Shown here one piece after another: positions 7,220 to 13,922 of a stretch of DNA of 26,317 nucleotides. The position numbers were made by a program, and so were the translations under genes. Source of the stretch: a virus; IMG/VR virus record IMGVR_UViG_3300025120_014456, positions 1 to 26,317 of that record; one strand, written 5' to 3'. The notes under the pieces are model-generated. The model searched no databases, was not told the origin of the DNA, and saw nothing but the letters and a program-made list of their open reading frames with translations. Each line of letters starts with the position of its first letter. Positions within the stretch are counted from its first letter, which is position 1.

Positions 7220-7555
7220 ATGACAAACGCACAATTAGTACTAGAAAAAATCAAATCAACACTTTGCCATGAGGGCACAACATACAAAGGCAACTCCGGC
7301 ACATACATGTTCATTGAAGGCAAAACAACTTCAGAAGGAACAATCAATGGTGTTGTAAAAAAGTTAGATGACCAAGATGTTGCAAAAACAGCTGGTTCTT
7401 TCAAAATTGTAGAAGATGGCACTGTGATGAGATTCACAGGCATTGCAACAAAAACTTCAAAACAAATCACAGCAGAAGTTCAAGCACAAACACCAGATGC
7501 CAATCCAGGAGCAGAGCCAGAAGTTGAGCCGCAACCGGAAGCTATTGCAATCTAA
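7220..7555 (+). CDS. Small hypothetical protein with acidic Pro/Glu tail
   Basis: The 111-residue protein has no family I recognise. Residues 1-85 look like a small alpha+beta domain (GTYMFIEGKTTSEGTING, then SFKIVEDGTVMRFTGI), and the tail after about 90 is a low-complexity acidic segment rich in Pro, Glu and Ala. It is the only plus-strand gene here with both a near-consensus promoter and a Shine-Dalgarno site, so it is probably expressed strongly, perhaps early. Two hairpins follow its stop. It stands alone between the zinc peptidase and UvsW. Possible roles include a host-takeover or single-strand-binding type protein, but nothing in the sequence decides this. Confidence 0.75.
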   Translation: MTNAQLVLEKIKSTLCHEGTTYKGNSGTYMFIEGKTTSEGTINGVVKKLDDQDVAKTAGSFKIVEDGTVMRFTGIATKTSKQITAEVQAQTPDANPGAEPEVEPQPEAIAI

Positions 7556-7570
7556 GCAACAAGAGCTTAG
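7552..7570 (+). other. 6-bp hairpin at the end of the small gene
   Basis: CTAAGC (7552-7557) and GCTTAG (7565-7570) form a perfect stem with a 7-base loop, overlapping the stop codon at 7553-7555. There is no T-run after it, so it is not a standard intrinsic terminator. It may protect the 3' end of the abundant transcript. Confidence 0.4.
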
Positions 7571-7599
7571 AATATCAAACGTAAACAAAATAATATTAA

Positions 7600-7625
7600 C
7601 TGCTGAGTCCGAATGGGCTCAGCGG
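7600..7625 (+). other. Stable 9-11 bp hairpin upstream of the UvsW-like gene
   Basis: GCTGAGTCC (7602-7610) pairs with GGGCTCAGC (7615-7623) through eight Watson-Crick pairs and one G-U, closed by a GAAT tetraloop. C7600-G7625 and a U-G pair extend it to 11 bp. It sits 17 bases before the likely TTG start of the helicase. No U-tract follows. It could be a processing site, an RNA-binding-protein target or a translational control element. Confidence 0.5.
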
Positions 7626-7641
7626 TATTGGAAAAACATAC

Positions 7642-9096
7642 TTGCCACACTGCAACATAATAATCAAAGATGAAGTAAATGTAAAACTAGATGGATTAGA
7701 TCTAGTCACACGCAGAAAACTCACCAACAAATTCAAATATGAGATTCCAGGTGCTCGTTTCATGCCTGCTGTCAAACTAGGCAGATGGGACGGCACTGTG
7801 TCATTTTTTTCACAGGGTGGCTTGACTTTTGTAAACTTATTGGAAGACATTGTTCCCATACTGGAAGAAAATAACTACACATTTGATCTTGATGATCAAA
7901 GGCAACCATGGGAACTAAAATTTGAACCAGTCAAAGAAGATTCTTTCTCTCATGTGACGTGGCCTGAAGGACACACCATGGAAGGGCAACCAATTGTCCT
8001 ACGTGATCATCAAGTTGAAGTGATCAATAACTTTATCAACAATCCACAGTGTCTGCAAGAAGTGGCCACAGCGGCAGGTAAAACTATTATCACAGCGGCA
8101 CTGAGTAAACTGATTGAGCCATACGGCAGAAGCATTATCATTGTGCCTAACAAATCATTGGTCACACAGACAGAAGAAGACTACATCAACATGGGACTTG
8201 ATGTTGGTGTTTATTTTGGAGATAGAAAAGAACCAGGTAGAACACATACTATTTGCACATGGCAGTCACTCAACATACTTGAAAAGAAAAGACAGAACGC
8301 AGAAGATGATCTCATTGAAGAATTCAAACGTGATGTGGTGTGTGTGATTGTGGATGAAGTGCATCAAGCCAAAGCAGATGTGCTGAGAAGACTGCTGACC
8401 AATGTGTATGGGTACGTGCCCATCCGTTGGGGACTCACAGGCACAGTGCCCAAGGCAGACTATGAATTTAAATCATTGCATGTGTCACTGGGCGATGTGA
8501 TCAACAGAGTGTCAGCGGCGGAACTGCAAGCCAAAGGACTGTTGGCCAAGTGTCAAATTGAAGTACTACAACTGTGGGATTATGTGGACTATAAAAACTA
8601 CAGAGAAGAACAAACACATCTTGTGACCAAACAAGAACGCATCAACTACATTGGCAGAATGGTGGAACAGATGCGACAGTCTGGCAACACGTTAGTACTA
8701 GTAGACAGAGTTAAGTCAGGAGAACTGCTCACAGAAGCCATACCTGATTCAGTGTTTGTGCGTGGTGCAACCAAGGCAGACAAACGAAAAGAACACTACG
8801 ATGACGTCAAAACAGCAGATGACAAAGTGATTGTGGCCACATATGGTGTTGCCGCTGTGGGCATTAACTTGCCACGCATATTCAATCTGGTTTTGATTGA
8901 GCCTGGCAAATCGTTTGTACGTGTGATACAATCCATTGGTAGAGGCATTCGTAAAGCACAGGACAAAGACTTTGTGCAAGTGTGGGACTTATGTTCAACA
9001 GCAAAATTTTCCAAGCGACATCTCACAGAACGCAAAAAGTTTTATCGCGAAGCACAATATCCATTCACAGTCACAAAGGTTGACTACCAGAAGTAA
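7642..9096 (+). CDS. uvsW: UvsW-like superfamily 2 DNA/RNA helicase
   Basis: The 484-residue protein aligns by eye with T4 UvsW, an SF2 helicase that remodels branched DNA and R-loops and shifts replication from origin- to recombination-dependent mode. The N-terminal domain (residues 1-110) has the FMPAVKLGRWDG signature. Helicase motifs are Walker A ATAAGKT (142-148), DEVH (238-241), GLTGT shortly after, and motif VI QSIGRGIRK before VWDLC. Length is close to T4 UvsW. The start is probably TTG 7642: the frame is closed at 7597-7599 and no ATG gives the full N-terminal domain. A strong hairpin precedes it and no clear promoter is seen, so it may be read from the 7159 promoter. Confidence 0.93.
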   Translation: MPHCNIIIKDEVNVKLDGLDLVTRRKLTNKFKYEIPGARFMPAVKLGRWDGTVSFFSQGGLTFVNLLEDIVPILEENNYTFDLDDQRQPWELKFEPVKEDSFSHVTWPEGHTMEGQPIVLRDHQVEVINNFINNPQCLQEVATAAGKTIITAALSKLIEPYGRSIIIVPNKSLVTQTEEDYINMGLDVGVYFGDRKEPGRTHTICTWQSLNILEKKRQNAEDDLIEEFKRDVVCVIVDEVHQAKADVLRRLLTNVYGYVPIRWGLTGTVPKADYEFKSLHVSLGDVINRVSAAELQAKGLLAKCQIEVLQLWDYVDYKNYREEQTHLVTKQERINYIGRMVEQMRQSGNTLVLVDRVKSGELLTEAIPDSVFVRGATKADKRKEHYDDVKTADDKVIVATYGVAAVGINLPRIFNLVLIEPGKSFVRVIQSIGRGIRKAQDKDFVQVWDLCSTAKFSKRHLTERKKFYREAQYPFTVTKVDYQK

Positions 9097-9109
9097 ATCC
9101 GCATATAAT
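9080..9109 (+). promoter_or_regulatory. Sigma70-type promoter before the 9118 gene
   Basis: TTGACT (9080-9085), 18 bases and TATAAT (9104-9109); the ATG at 9118 follows after 8 bases. The -35 lies in the last codons of the helicase gene and shares the string GGTTGACTA with the 7159 promoter. Initiation 6-8 bases after the -10 would fall at the start codon. Confidence 0.65.
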
Positions 9110-9117
9110 AAAAGCAT

Positions 9118-9627
9118 ATGCAATTGTTAACATTAGACAACGAATCTTATCTGTTAGACAGAGTGCCAGACCAAGTCGAAGAAGACATGCGTTTTGCTGT
9201 GCTGGACAATTCAGATCCTACAAATCCAGACTTCTTTTTTATTCCTTTGATATACTTGGAATCCTTTTCAGCACCATCAGCTGTGCTACAGATTGGTGAC
9301 AACAAAATTCAGATGCCACTTGATTGGCACATACTGCTGGGCGATCCTGAATGTGGCGATTTGGAAATTGTGCCACTGACTTCACTGAATGACAGACTGT
9401 TTCATGCATTCTGTTTCAATGCAATCACAGACTCTCTCCCTTCCTATCAAGAAGTACGCATCATCAACATATACAATGAAGTGGATTGGTTCTTTCCAAG
9501 AATGAAGTCAAACCAACTGCTGTCTGTGCCTACATCATCTCGCACAAAACCTCAGTGTGCATATTTTATCAAAGAAATAAATCGCAACACTGATATGGTC
9601 AAACTAAACAATTTATTCCATGCTTAA
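9118..9627 (+). CDS. Conserved T4-like phage hypothetical protein
   Basis: The 169-residue protein has no known function. The core FFFIPLIYLESFSAPS, then MPLDWHILLGDPECGDLEIVPLTSLNDR and a later VDWFFPRMKSNQL segment, resembles a protein I remember as conserved close to uvsW in marine T4-like phages; this is memory, not a search. It appears to be a soluble beta-rich protein with no membrane segments. It starts at ATG 9118 behind its own promoter and overlaps kdsA by 8 bases, so it is the first gene of the kdsA-gp62-ferredoxin run. Confidence 0.8.
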   Translation: MQLLTLDNESYLLDRVPDQVEEDMRFAVLDNSDPTNPDFFFIPLIYLESFSAPSAVLQIGDNKIQMPLDWHILLGDPECGDLEIVPLTSLNDRLFHAFCFNAITDSLPSYQEVRIINIYNEVDWFFPRMKSNQLLSVPTSSRTKPQCAYFIKEINRNTDMVKLNNLFHA

Positions 9628-10414
9628 TTTTAACAACGAAGCACCTTTGAAAATCATAGCAGGTCCTTGCCAAATTGAATCCATGGATCATGCCATGAAG
9701 ATGGCAGAAACATTAGCAGACATTTGCTATGAAACAAGCATGCGTTGGGTGTACAAATCATCTTTTGACAAAGCCAATCGTTCGTCTGTGGCATCTGCCA
9801 GAGGAGTAGGCATAGATGAAGGATTGAAAATATTAGAAAAAATTAAAAAAGAATTTGGTGTGCCTGTGATCACAGACATTCATGCTCCTGAACAAGCAAA
9901 GCCTGTGTCACAAGTTGCAGACATCATACAAATCCCTGCATTCTTGTGCAGACAAACTGATTTGATTGTTGCAGCCGGCGAAACAGACTGTTGGGTGAAT
10001 GTCAAAAAAGGACAGTTCTTATCCTACAGAGAAGTTGCCAACATCAAAGACAAGTGTCCCAACAACAAAAAATTTATGATCACTGAACGCGGCACTACAT
10101 TTGGTTACAACAATCTTGTGGTAGACATGCGTGGTGTGCATCACATGCGTGAACACTATCCAGTGATAATGGATGGCACACACTCTGTGCAACAACCAGG
10201 AGGCATGGGCACGTCATCAGGCGGTGACAGATCATTTGTGGAACCACTGTGTCGTTCTGCTGTGTCACTTGGTATTGCTGGTGTGTTTCTTGAAGTGCAT
10301 GACAATCCTGACACAGCACCATCAGATGGACCCAACATGCTGACTCCTGACCAGTTTAGAAAATTAATTATCAAACTGAAAATACTTGATTCCACAGTCA
10401 AACAAAAGTTATAA
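9620..10414 (+). CDS. kdsA: 3-deoxy-8-phosphooctulonate (Kdo-8-P) synthase
   Basis: This complete 264-residue KdsA condenses phosphoenolpyruvate with arabinose-5-phosphate to Kdo-8-phosphate, the first committed step to Kdo of LPS inner core. Signatures are IAGPCQIES near the N-terminus, YKSSFDKANRSS, VITDIHAPEQ, IIQIPAFLCRQTDL, VNVKKGQF, and the C-terminal GTHSVQQPGG and FLEVHDNPDTAPSDGPN. The Cys in AGPCQIES is the metal-ligand Cys of metal-dependent (class II) KdsA; in metal-independent enzymes it is Asn. It starts at ATG 9620, overlapping the previous gene by 8 bases, with a separate promoter-like element for the next gene inside its end. On a phage genome it is an auxiliary metabolic gene that fits the glycan block. 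Confidence 0.95.
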   Translation: MLNFNNEAPLKIIAGPCQIESMDHAMKMAETLADICYETSMRWVYKSSFDKANRSSVASARGVGIDEGLKILEKIKKEFGVPVITDIHAPEQAKPVSQVADIIQIPAFLCRQTDLIVAAGETDCWVNVKKGQFLSYREVANIKDKCPNNKKFMITERGTTFGYNNLVVDMRGVHHMREHYPVIMDGTHSVQQPGGMGTSSGGDRSFVEPLCRSAVSLGIAGVFLEVHDNPDTAPSDGPNMLTPDQFRKLIIKLKILDSTVKQKL

Positions 10415-10415
10415 T
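10386..10415 (+). promoter_or_regulatory. Sigma70-type promoter before the gp62-like gene
   Basis: TTGATT (10386-10391), 18 bases and TATAAT (10410-10415) inside the last codons of kdsA. The ATG at 10421 comes 5 bases later, so an mRNA from here would be leaderless. Confidence 0.6.
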
Positions 10416-10420
10416 AACAC

Positions 10421-10879
10421 ATGGCAGGAAAATTTTTAGACATCAAAGCAATGATGCGAGCAGTGGACTCGCGTGACAAAACTTGGTATGACCGATTGTC
10501 TGATGATGACAAAAAATTGTATTCGCCGTACATGACAATGAAATGGACAGCGGCAGTTGAACATCAAGAACAAGCCATCCAAGAGTTTTACATTGAAGAA
10601 GTCAACCAAAATGTCAACAAGCATCTGTGGACACTGTCAAAAAATCACAAGTCGCTGTTGTGGAGATTGACTGCAATGTGCGGGTCAACATTTAACATGT
10701 TCCACAAATGGTTTTATCCAAAAAAGAAAAAGACATCAGAAAAATCCAAGATGAAAGAACTGCAAGAATATTATCCTGCAATGAAACAAGCAGACTTAAA
10801 TGTGCTGGATGCTCAACTAACTACACGTGAATGGACAGAAATCAAAAGGCAACACGGCAATGACATATCTAGTAAATGA
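10421..10879 (+). CDS. Probable clamp-loader small subunit (gp62-like)
   Basis: The 152-residue, strongly basic and helical protein has the pattern TWYDRLSDDDKKLYSPYMTMKWTAAV at its N-terminus, then NQNVNKHLWTLSKNHKSLLWRLTAM and a Trp-containing basic stretch FHKWFYPKKKK. This matches what I recall of gp62, the small clamp-loader subunit that works with gp44 in marine T4-like phages. T4 gp62 is somewhat longer (187 residues). In T4 it lies beside gp44 and gp45, which are not seen in this window. The last 20 bases overlap the ferredoxin gene. Alternative: an unrelated small basic DNA-associated protein. Confidence 0.5.
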   Translation: MAGKFLDIKAMMRAVDSRDKTWYDRLSDDDKKLYSPYMTMKWTAAVEHQEQAIQEFYIEEVNQNVNKHLWTLSKNHKSLLWRLTAMCGSTFNMFHKWFYPKKKKTSEKSKMKELQEYYPAMKQADLNVLDAQLTTREWTEIKRQHGNDISSK

Positions 10880-11183
10880 CAAATGTATCATGTGCAAACA
10901 CACCTCTTGTGTGGATGTGTGTCCCGTGGATTGTTTTTATGAAGGCACAAACACACTAGTGATCAACCCAGAAGAATGCATAGACTGTGGTGTGTGCGAA
11001 CCGGAATGTCCTGAAGAAGCAATTATTCCTGATCACCAAGATCAAGACAACAAATGGCTAGACTTCAACACCAAATGGTGTGATGTGTTTGCCAACATAA
11101 CCAAATCAAAAGATCCATTACCGGATTATGAAAAACATTCAGGTGAAGAAGGCAAACTAGAAAAGTATTTCAAAGATGAATAA
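10860..11183 (+). CDS. fdxA: 7Fe ferredoxin, FdxA-like ([3Fe-4S][4Fe-4S])
   Basis: The 107-residue protein matches bacterial FdxA along its whole length. Cysteines 9, 17 and 50 can bind the 3Fe cluster, and 21, 40, 43 and 46 the 4Fe cluster. Extra Cys12 and Cys25 occur at the positions expected from Azotobacter FdI. The pattern CVDVCPVDCFYEG and then ECIDCGVCEPECP is diagnostic. The start is ATG 10860 (MTYLVND), as in family members; the earlier in-frame ATG 10827 would add a run not found in ferredoxins. It overlaps the preceding gene by 20 bases. It is a low-potential electron carrier; partners could include the radical SAM protein at 24989. Confidence 0.93.
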   Translation: MTYLVNDKCIMCKHTSCVDVCPVDCFYEGTNTLVINPEECIDCGVCEPECPEEAIIPDHQDQDNKWLDFNTKWCDVFANITKSKDPLPDYEKHSGEEGKLEKYFKDE

Positions 11184-11367
11184 TTGGTTAGAATATGCTG
11201 TGCCAAAAAAATATGCAAGGCTGTACTATTCTCACATTGGCAAAAATGTTTTGATATTGCTGTTTATCATGATGTTTGTGTTTGGAAAATTTCCTAGTGC
11301 GGCAAGTATGTACTTTGTGATTTTGCTGTCCGATGCGGCATTTTATCACGCTGTGATCAAGAGATAG
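11176..11367 (+). CDS. Small two-span membrane protein
   Basis: The 63-residue protein has an amphipathic start (WLEYAVPKKYARLYYS) and two hydrophobic segments, about residues 24-40 (VLILLFIMMFVFG) and 43-58 (SAASMYFVILLSDAAFY). It has no recognisable family. It overlaps the ferredoxin end by 8 bases, so it is translationally coupled to it, and it ends convergently with the minus-strand island, overlapping it by 11 bases. Small membrane proteins in phages may act in superinfection exclusion or lysis control, but nothing here decides it. Confidence 0.65.
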   Translation: MNNWLEYAVPKKYARLYYSHIGKNVLILLFIMMFVFGKFPSAASMYFVILLSDAAFYHAVIKR

Positions 11368-11947
11368 CAGACACAATTAACAACCATCTCTTAGATCCTT
11401 CAAATGTAGATCCGCTGTGCAGTTGATGAGATGGGAATTGTATTACTCCGCTCAGTTGCCATGGAATGCTTTTTGCAATAGAAAGGCCATGCAAATCTTC
11501 CTTTTGCAGAAATGACAAATATTTTTCATAGTCACTTAGATCAATATCTTTGTCTGTAATGTTATCTACATGGTGATGGTCTGTGGATAACCATTCATTT
11601 TCGTAATATTGTTGATTGGTCGGTCTGTACTTGTAGCCTGCTGTGTTTGTTCCATGGTAATAAGAAGTGAACAGCACTGTTGATACAACTCCTGTATATC
11701 CAAGTGGTACCAGCGTTGTTATGTATCCTTTGGGTGTATCAGCATGCACAGGCACTGCAATTGGATTTTTACTTTCTTCTATCCGAATATTTCTAATATT
11801 TTGTTTTTGAATTCCAAGTTCATCAATGACCAATTGGATTGAACTTGCTGTAGGATGCATACGTTTTGTGTTTTTGGTTTCAGTTGCATCCACATAGTTT
11901 GTGAATATTTGATTGAGGTGATTGGTAGATGTAGAACTTAATTTCAT
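11357..11947 (-). CDS. Fe(II)/2-oxoglutarate-dependent oxygenase-like protein
   Basis: This 196-residue protein is the last gene of a four-gene minus-strand island. The facial triad appears as HAD in VPVHADTPKGYITTLVPLG and the distal His in QLHSGSTFEGSKRWLLIV, where the Arg two residues after Lys is the usual 2OG-binding position. Family members hydroxylate or otherwise oxidise free amino acids, lipids or proteins using O2 and 2-oxoglutarate. It begins directly after the amidinotransferase stop with no gap, so it is co-translated. The substrate is unknown; the genes upstream point to a guanidino or amino-acid compound. Confidence 0.75.
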   Translation of the reverse strand: MKLSSTSTNHLNQIFTNYVDATETKNTKRMHPTASSIQLVIDELGIQKQNIRNIRIEESKNPIAVPVHADTPKGYITTLVPLGYTGVVSTVLFTSYYHGTNTAGYKYRPTNQQYYENEWLSTDHHHVDNITDKDIDLSDYEKYLSFLQKEDLHGLSIAKSIPWQLSGVIQFPSHQLHSGSTFEGSKRWLLIVSAIS

Positions 11948-13006
11948 CTAAAAATAATCCTGTCTCGTGCCTTTCCTTTTTGTATCTAATGTCACACAGT
12001 GAAATCCGCCAGCTAATACTTTTGCATGCCTCATTTCAAGGCCTATGGATTCGATCCCGTGTTTGTCTAACTCTTTACGCAGATAGGTTTGGTTGGCATC
12101 ACAGATTACTAAATTTTCATTTATACTGAGTAAATTTAAACCTATGTAGGGCGATGTGGTAGAAATATTGTTTGGCAAAGCAGATGGCATGTCAACAATT
12201 TCGTCTGCCGGAAAAAATATCTTGTCCCAATTTTTAAACAGAGGAGGATAATGGTTGTCATTTAGTCTTGCACCATTTAACAACACCAGTCCAGGACGCA
12301 AAGGAATCACTGTGCTGTCAAAATGTGAAAATGAATAAAATTTTTCTGCAACGTGTAATCTGTATCCTCTTGGTTCAAGAATAGTTTTTAACCACTGTGC
12401 TCCTAATTTTGTTCCTGTGTTGCTGACTTGATATAATAAATCGTTTCCTAGTCTCACAACGTTGGGCGCATCAAATATAATTTCATGATCAAGCACACTA
12501 GGATCGTCAAGATTTTCCATCTGGTATATACTATCCAACAGTTGTGGCTTGGGTGCTGAAATCCATTCAGTGCCGTTTTGCATAACTTCATATAAAAAAT
12601 CTCTGTAACTTCTTGTTTCAAAGTATCTGCTCCTGTATGGCGAAGCGCCGTCTATGATTAAATTGTCTAAAGGCAACAAAAGGTCTCTGCAAGAAAATGT
12701 CTGCCATCCTGATGTGGTCCAATCTGGTGTACTAAAGTTTTTACTGTGATCTTGGGCTGTGGGTCTTCTTACAGTGACTCCTAGATTTTTAAGTTTGTTT
12801 GCAAGATTGTTTAGATCTTCATTTGCCTCATCAATAATTCTTTGGTCAAGTGGTCCTTGTAAGTCTTTGATGTCTTCATAATTTTCTGTAGTGAAAAGAC
12901 ATGCATGTGTGCTCTTATCGATTTGAGGAAATTGTGCACCAGTAGCAATGCCGACATAACACTCTTCTAAAGGATCCCAATCGTTGTGACTGGATACAAC
13001 GGTCAT
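11948..13006 (-). CDS. Amidinotransferase, arginine:glycine (AGAT/StrB) type
   Basis: The 352-residue enzyme moves an amidino group from arginine to an amine acceptor through a Cys intermediate. Landmarks in order are SSHNDWDPLEECYVG at the N-terminus, FDAPNVVRLGNDLLYQVS with the catalytic Asp, SHFDSTVIPLRPGLVLLNG with catalytic His (about residue 228), and GGFHCVTLDTKR with catalytic Cys (about residue 337). All three catalytic residues are present. The start is ATG at 13006 in an ATGA overlap with the aminotransferase stop; the longer frame from 13036 is less likely. Known relatives make guanidinoacetate, streptomycin, cylindrospermopsin and saxitoxin precursors. The acceptor here is unknown. 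Confidence 0.92.
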   Translation of the reverse strand: MTVVSSHNDWDPLEECYVGIATGAQFPQIDKSTHACLFTTENYEDIKDLQGPLDQRIIDEANEDLNNLANKLKNLGVTVRRPTAQDHSKNFSTPDWTTSGWQTFSCRDLLLPLDNLIIDGASPYRSRYFETRSYRDFLYEVMQNGTEWISAPKPQLLDSIYQMENLDDPSVLDHEIIFDAPNVVRLGNDLLYQVSNTGTKLGAQWLKTILEPRGYRLHVAEKFYSFSHFDSTVIPLRPGLVLLNGARLNDNHYPPLFKNWDKIFFPADEIVDMPSALPNNISTTSPYIGLNLLSINENLVICDANQTYLRKELDKHGIESIGLEMRHAKVLAGGFHCVTLDTKRKGTRQDYF

Positions 13007-13920
13007 TTTCTGCCATCCCACACACGAGAAAAACATAGTCTGTTTGTTGGTGTGCCGCGATTGTAGTCTTGGAACTGCCCTTTAGTGTCTATACCAAAAT
13101 ACACACAAGGCGATGCTTCTACATTTAAATGGTCACACATGTCCAACTGCTTTTGTCTATATTTGTTGTATATGTAATCAGCAGGATATGTTTCCATAAG
13201 TTTGGTTCCAACATATGCACTCAGCACATTGATGTAATTGTAATTTTTTTCATTGATCACATATATCTGGTCTTCAAACTTTTTCCTTTGCATACGAATA
13301 CCAATCCTATATAATTCAACAGGAAAAACTTTTGATAGAGATGACACAACATATTCTATACACTTGTGTGTGAGATCAACTTCTTGATTGACAGACAAAC
13401 TGACATAAGCAAGATCTAGCATGACTGGTACATTATTTTTATCGCACTCAGTTAATAAAGTTTCTAGATAATCCGGTACTGCACCTGTGTTACTAAATGG
13501 AACACTGATTAAAACAACGTCATTAGGTTTGATTTCATCTTCGTCTAACCATGCAAATTTTTCTTTATACCAAAGACCCTTCATCATCTGGTTGTAAAAG
13601 TATTCCCCTTTGGCTAATCTTAATCTTTTATTTTCTCTAAAACGCAGATAGAACTGAGAAAAAGATTCTGTTGTGCCTTGCGTGAAACACAGTTCATTAT
13701 AATCTTCCCATCCTTTGATGTTAGGGTGTACAGCAAACATCCACTGCTTGTATGTTTGAACAAATTTGCTTTTTATTTCTTCGTCATCTAGATGTGATTG
13801 ATTGGATATGTATTCTTTGACTGCGTCGTCTCTTGTTTGACATGTCTCTAAATCATGAACGCTATAAGCACCTCCGAAAGGTTTGTCCTTTAAATCTGGA
13901 AGGTTTGTATACCTTGTCAT
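13003..13920 (-). CDS. PLP-dependent fold-type I aminotransferase-like protein
   Basis: The 305-residue protein has class I/II aminotransferase features. CFTQGTTESFSQF supplies the cofactor-phosphate binding turn, PVMLDLAYVSLS contains the Asp that binds the pyridine nitrogen, and SSLSKVFPVELYRIGIRM contains the PLP lysine (K197) and the downstream Arg. It is shorter than the 370-400 residues usual for the family, mainly at the N-terminus. It may be an aminotransferase or a related PLP enzyme such as a cyclase. It has a strong Shine-Dalgarno site and its stop overlaps the amidinotransferase start (ATGA). Confidence 0.8.
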   Translation of the reverse strand: MTRYTNLPDLKDKPFGGAYSVHDLETCQTRDDAVKEYISNQSHLDDEEIKSKFVQTYKQWMFAVHPNIKGWEDYNELCFTQGTTESFSQFYLRFRENKRLRLAKGEYFYNQMMKGLWYKEKFAWLDEDEIKPNDVVLISVPFSNTGAVPDYLETLLTECDKNNVPVMLDLAYVSLSVNQEVDLTHKCIEYVVSSLSKVFPVELYRIGIRMQRKKFEDQIYVINEKNYNYINVLSAYVGTKLMETYPADYIYNKYRQKQLDMCDHLNVEASPCVYFGIDTKGQFQDYNRGTPTNRLCFSRVWDGRK

Positions 13921-13922
13921 AA

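Noticed and set aside
7600-7625. Intrinsic terminator or tRNA-like element
   Set aside because: No U-tract follows the stem and there is no tRNA cloverleaf or CCA; it is kept only as a hairpin of unknown role.
10827-10860. Longer ferredoxin start at ATG 10827
   Set aside because: It adds 11 residues not found in FdxA proteins and overlaps the gp62-like gene by 53 bases; ATG 10860 gives the standard MTYxVxD start.
13006-13036. Longer amidinotransferase start at 13036
   Set aside because: The ATG at 13006 is in an ATGA overlap and begins the conserved SSHNDWDPLEE region; the extra 10 residues have no family match.
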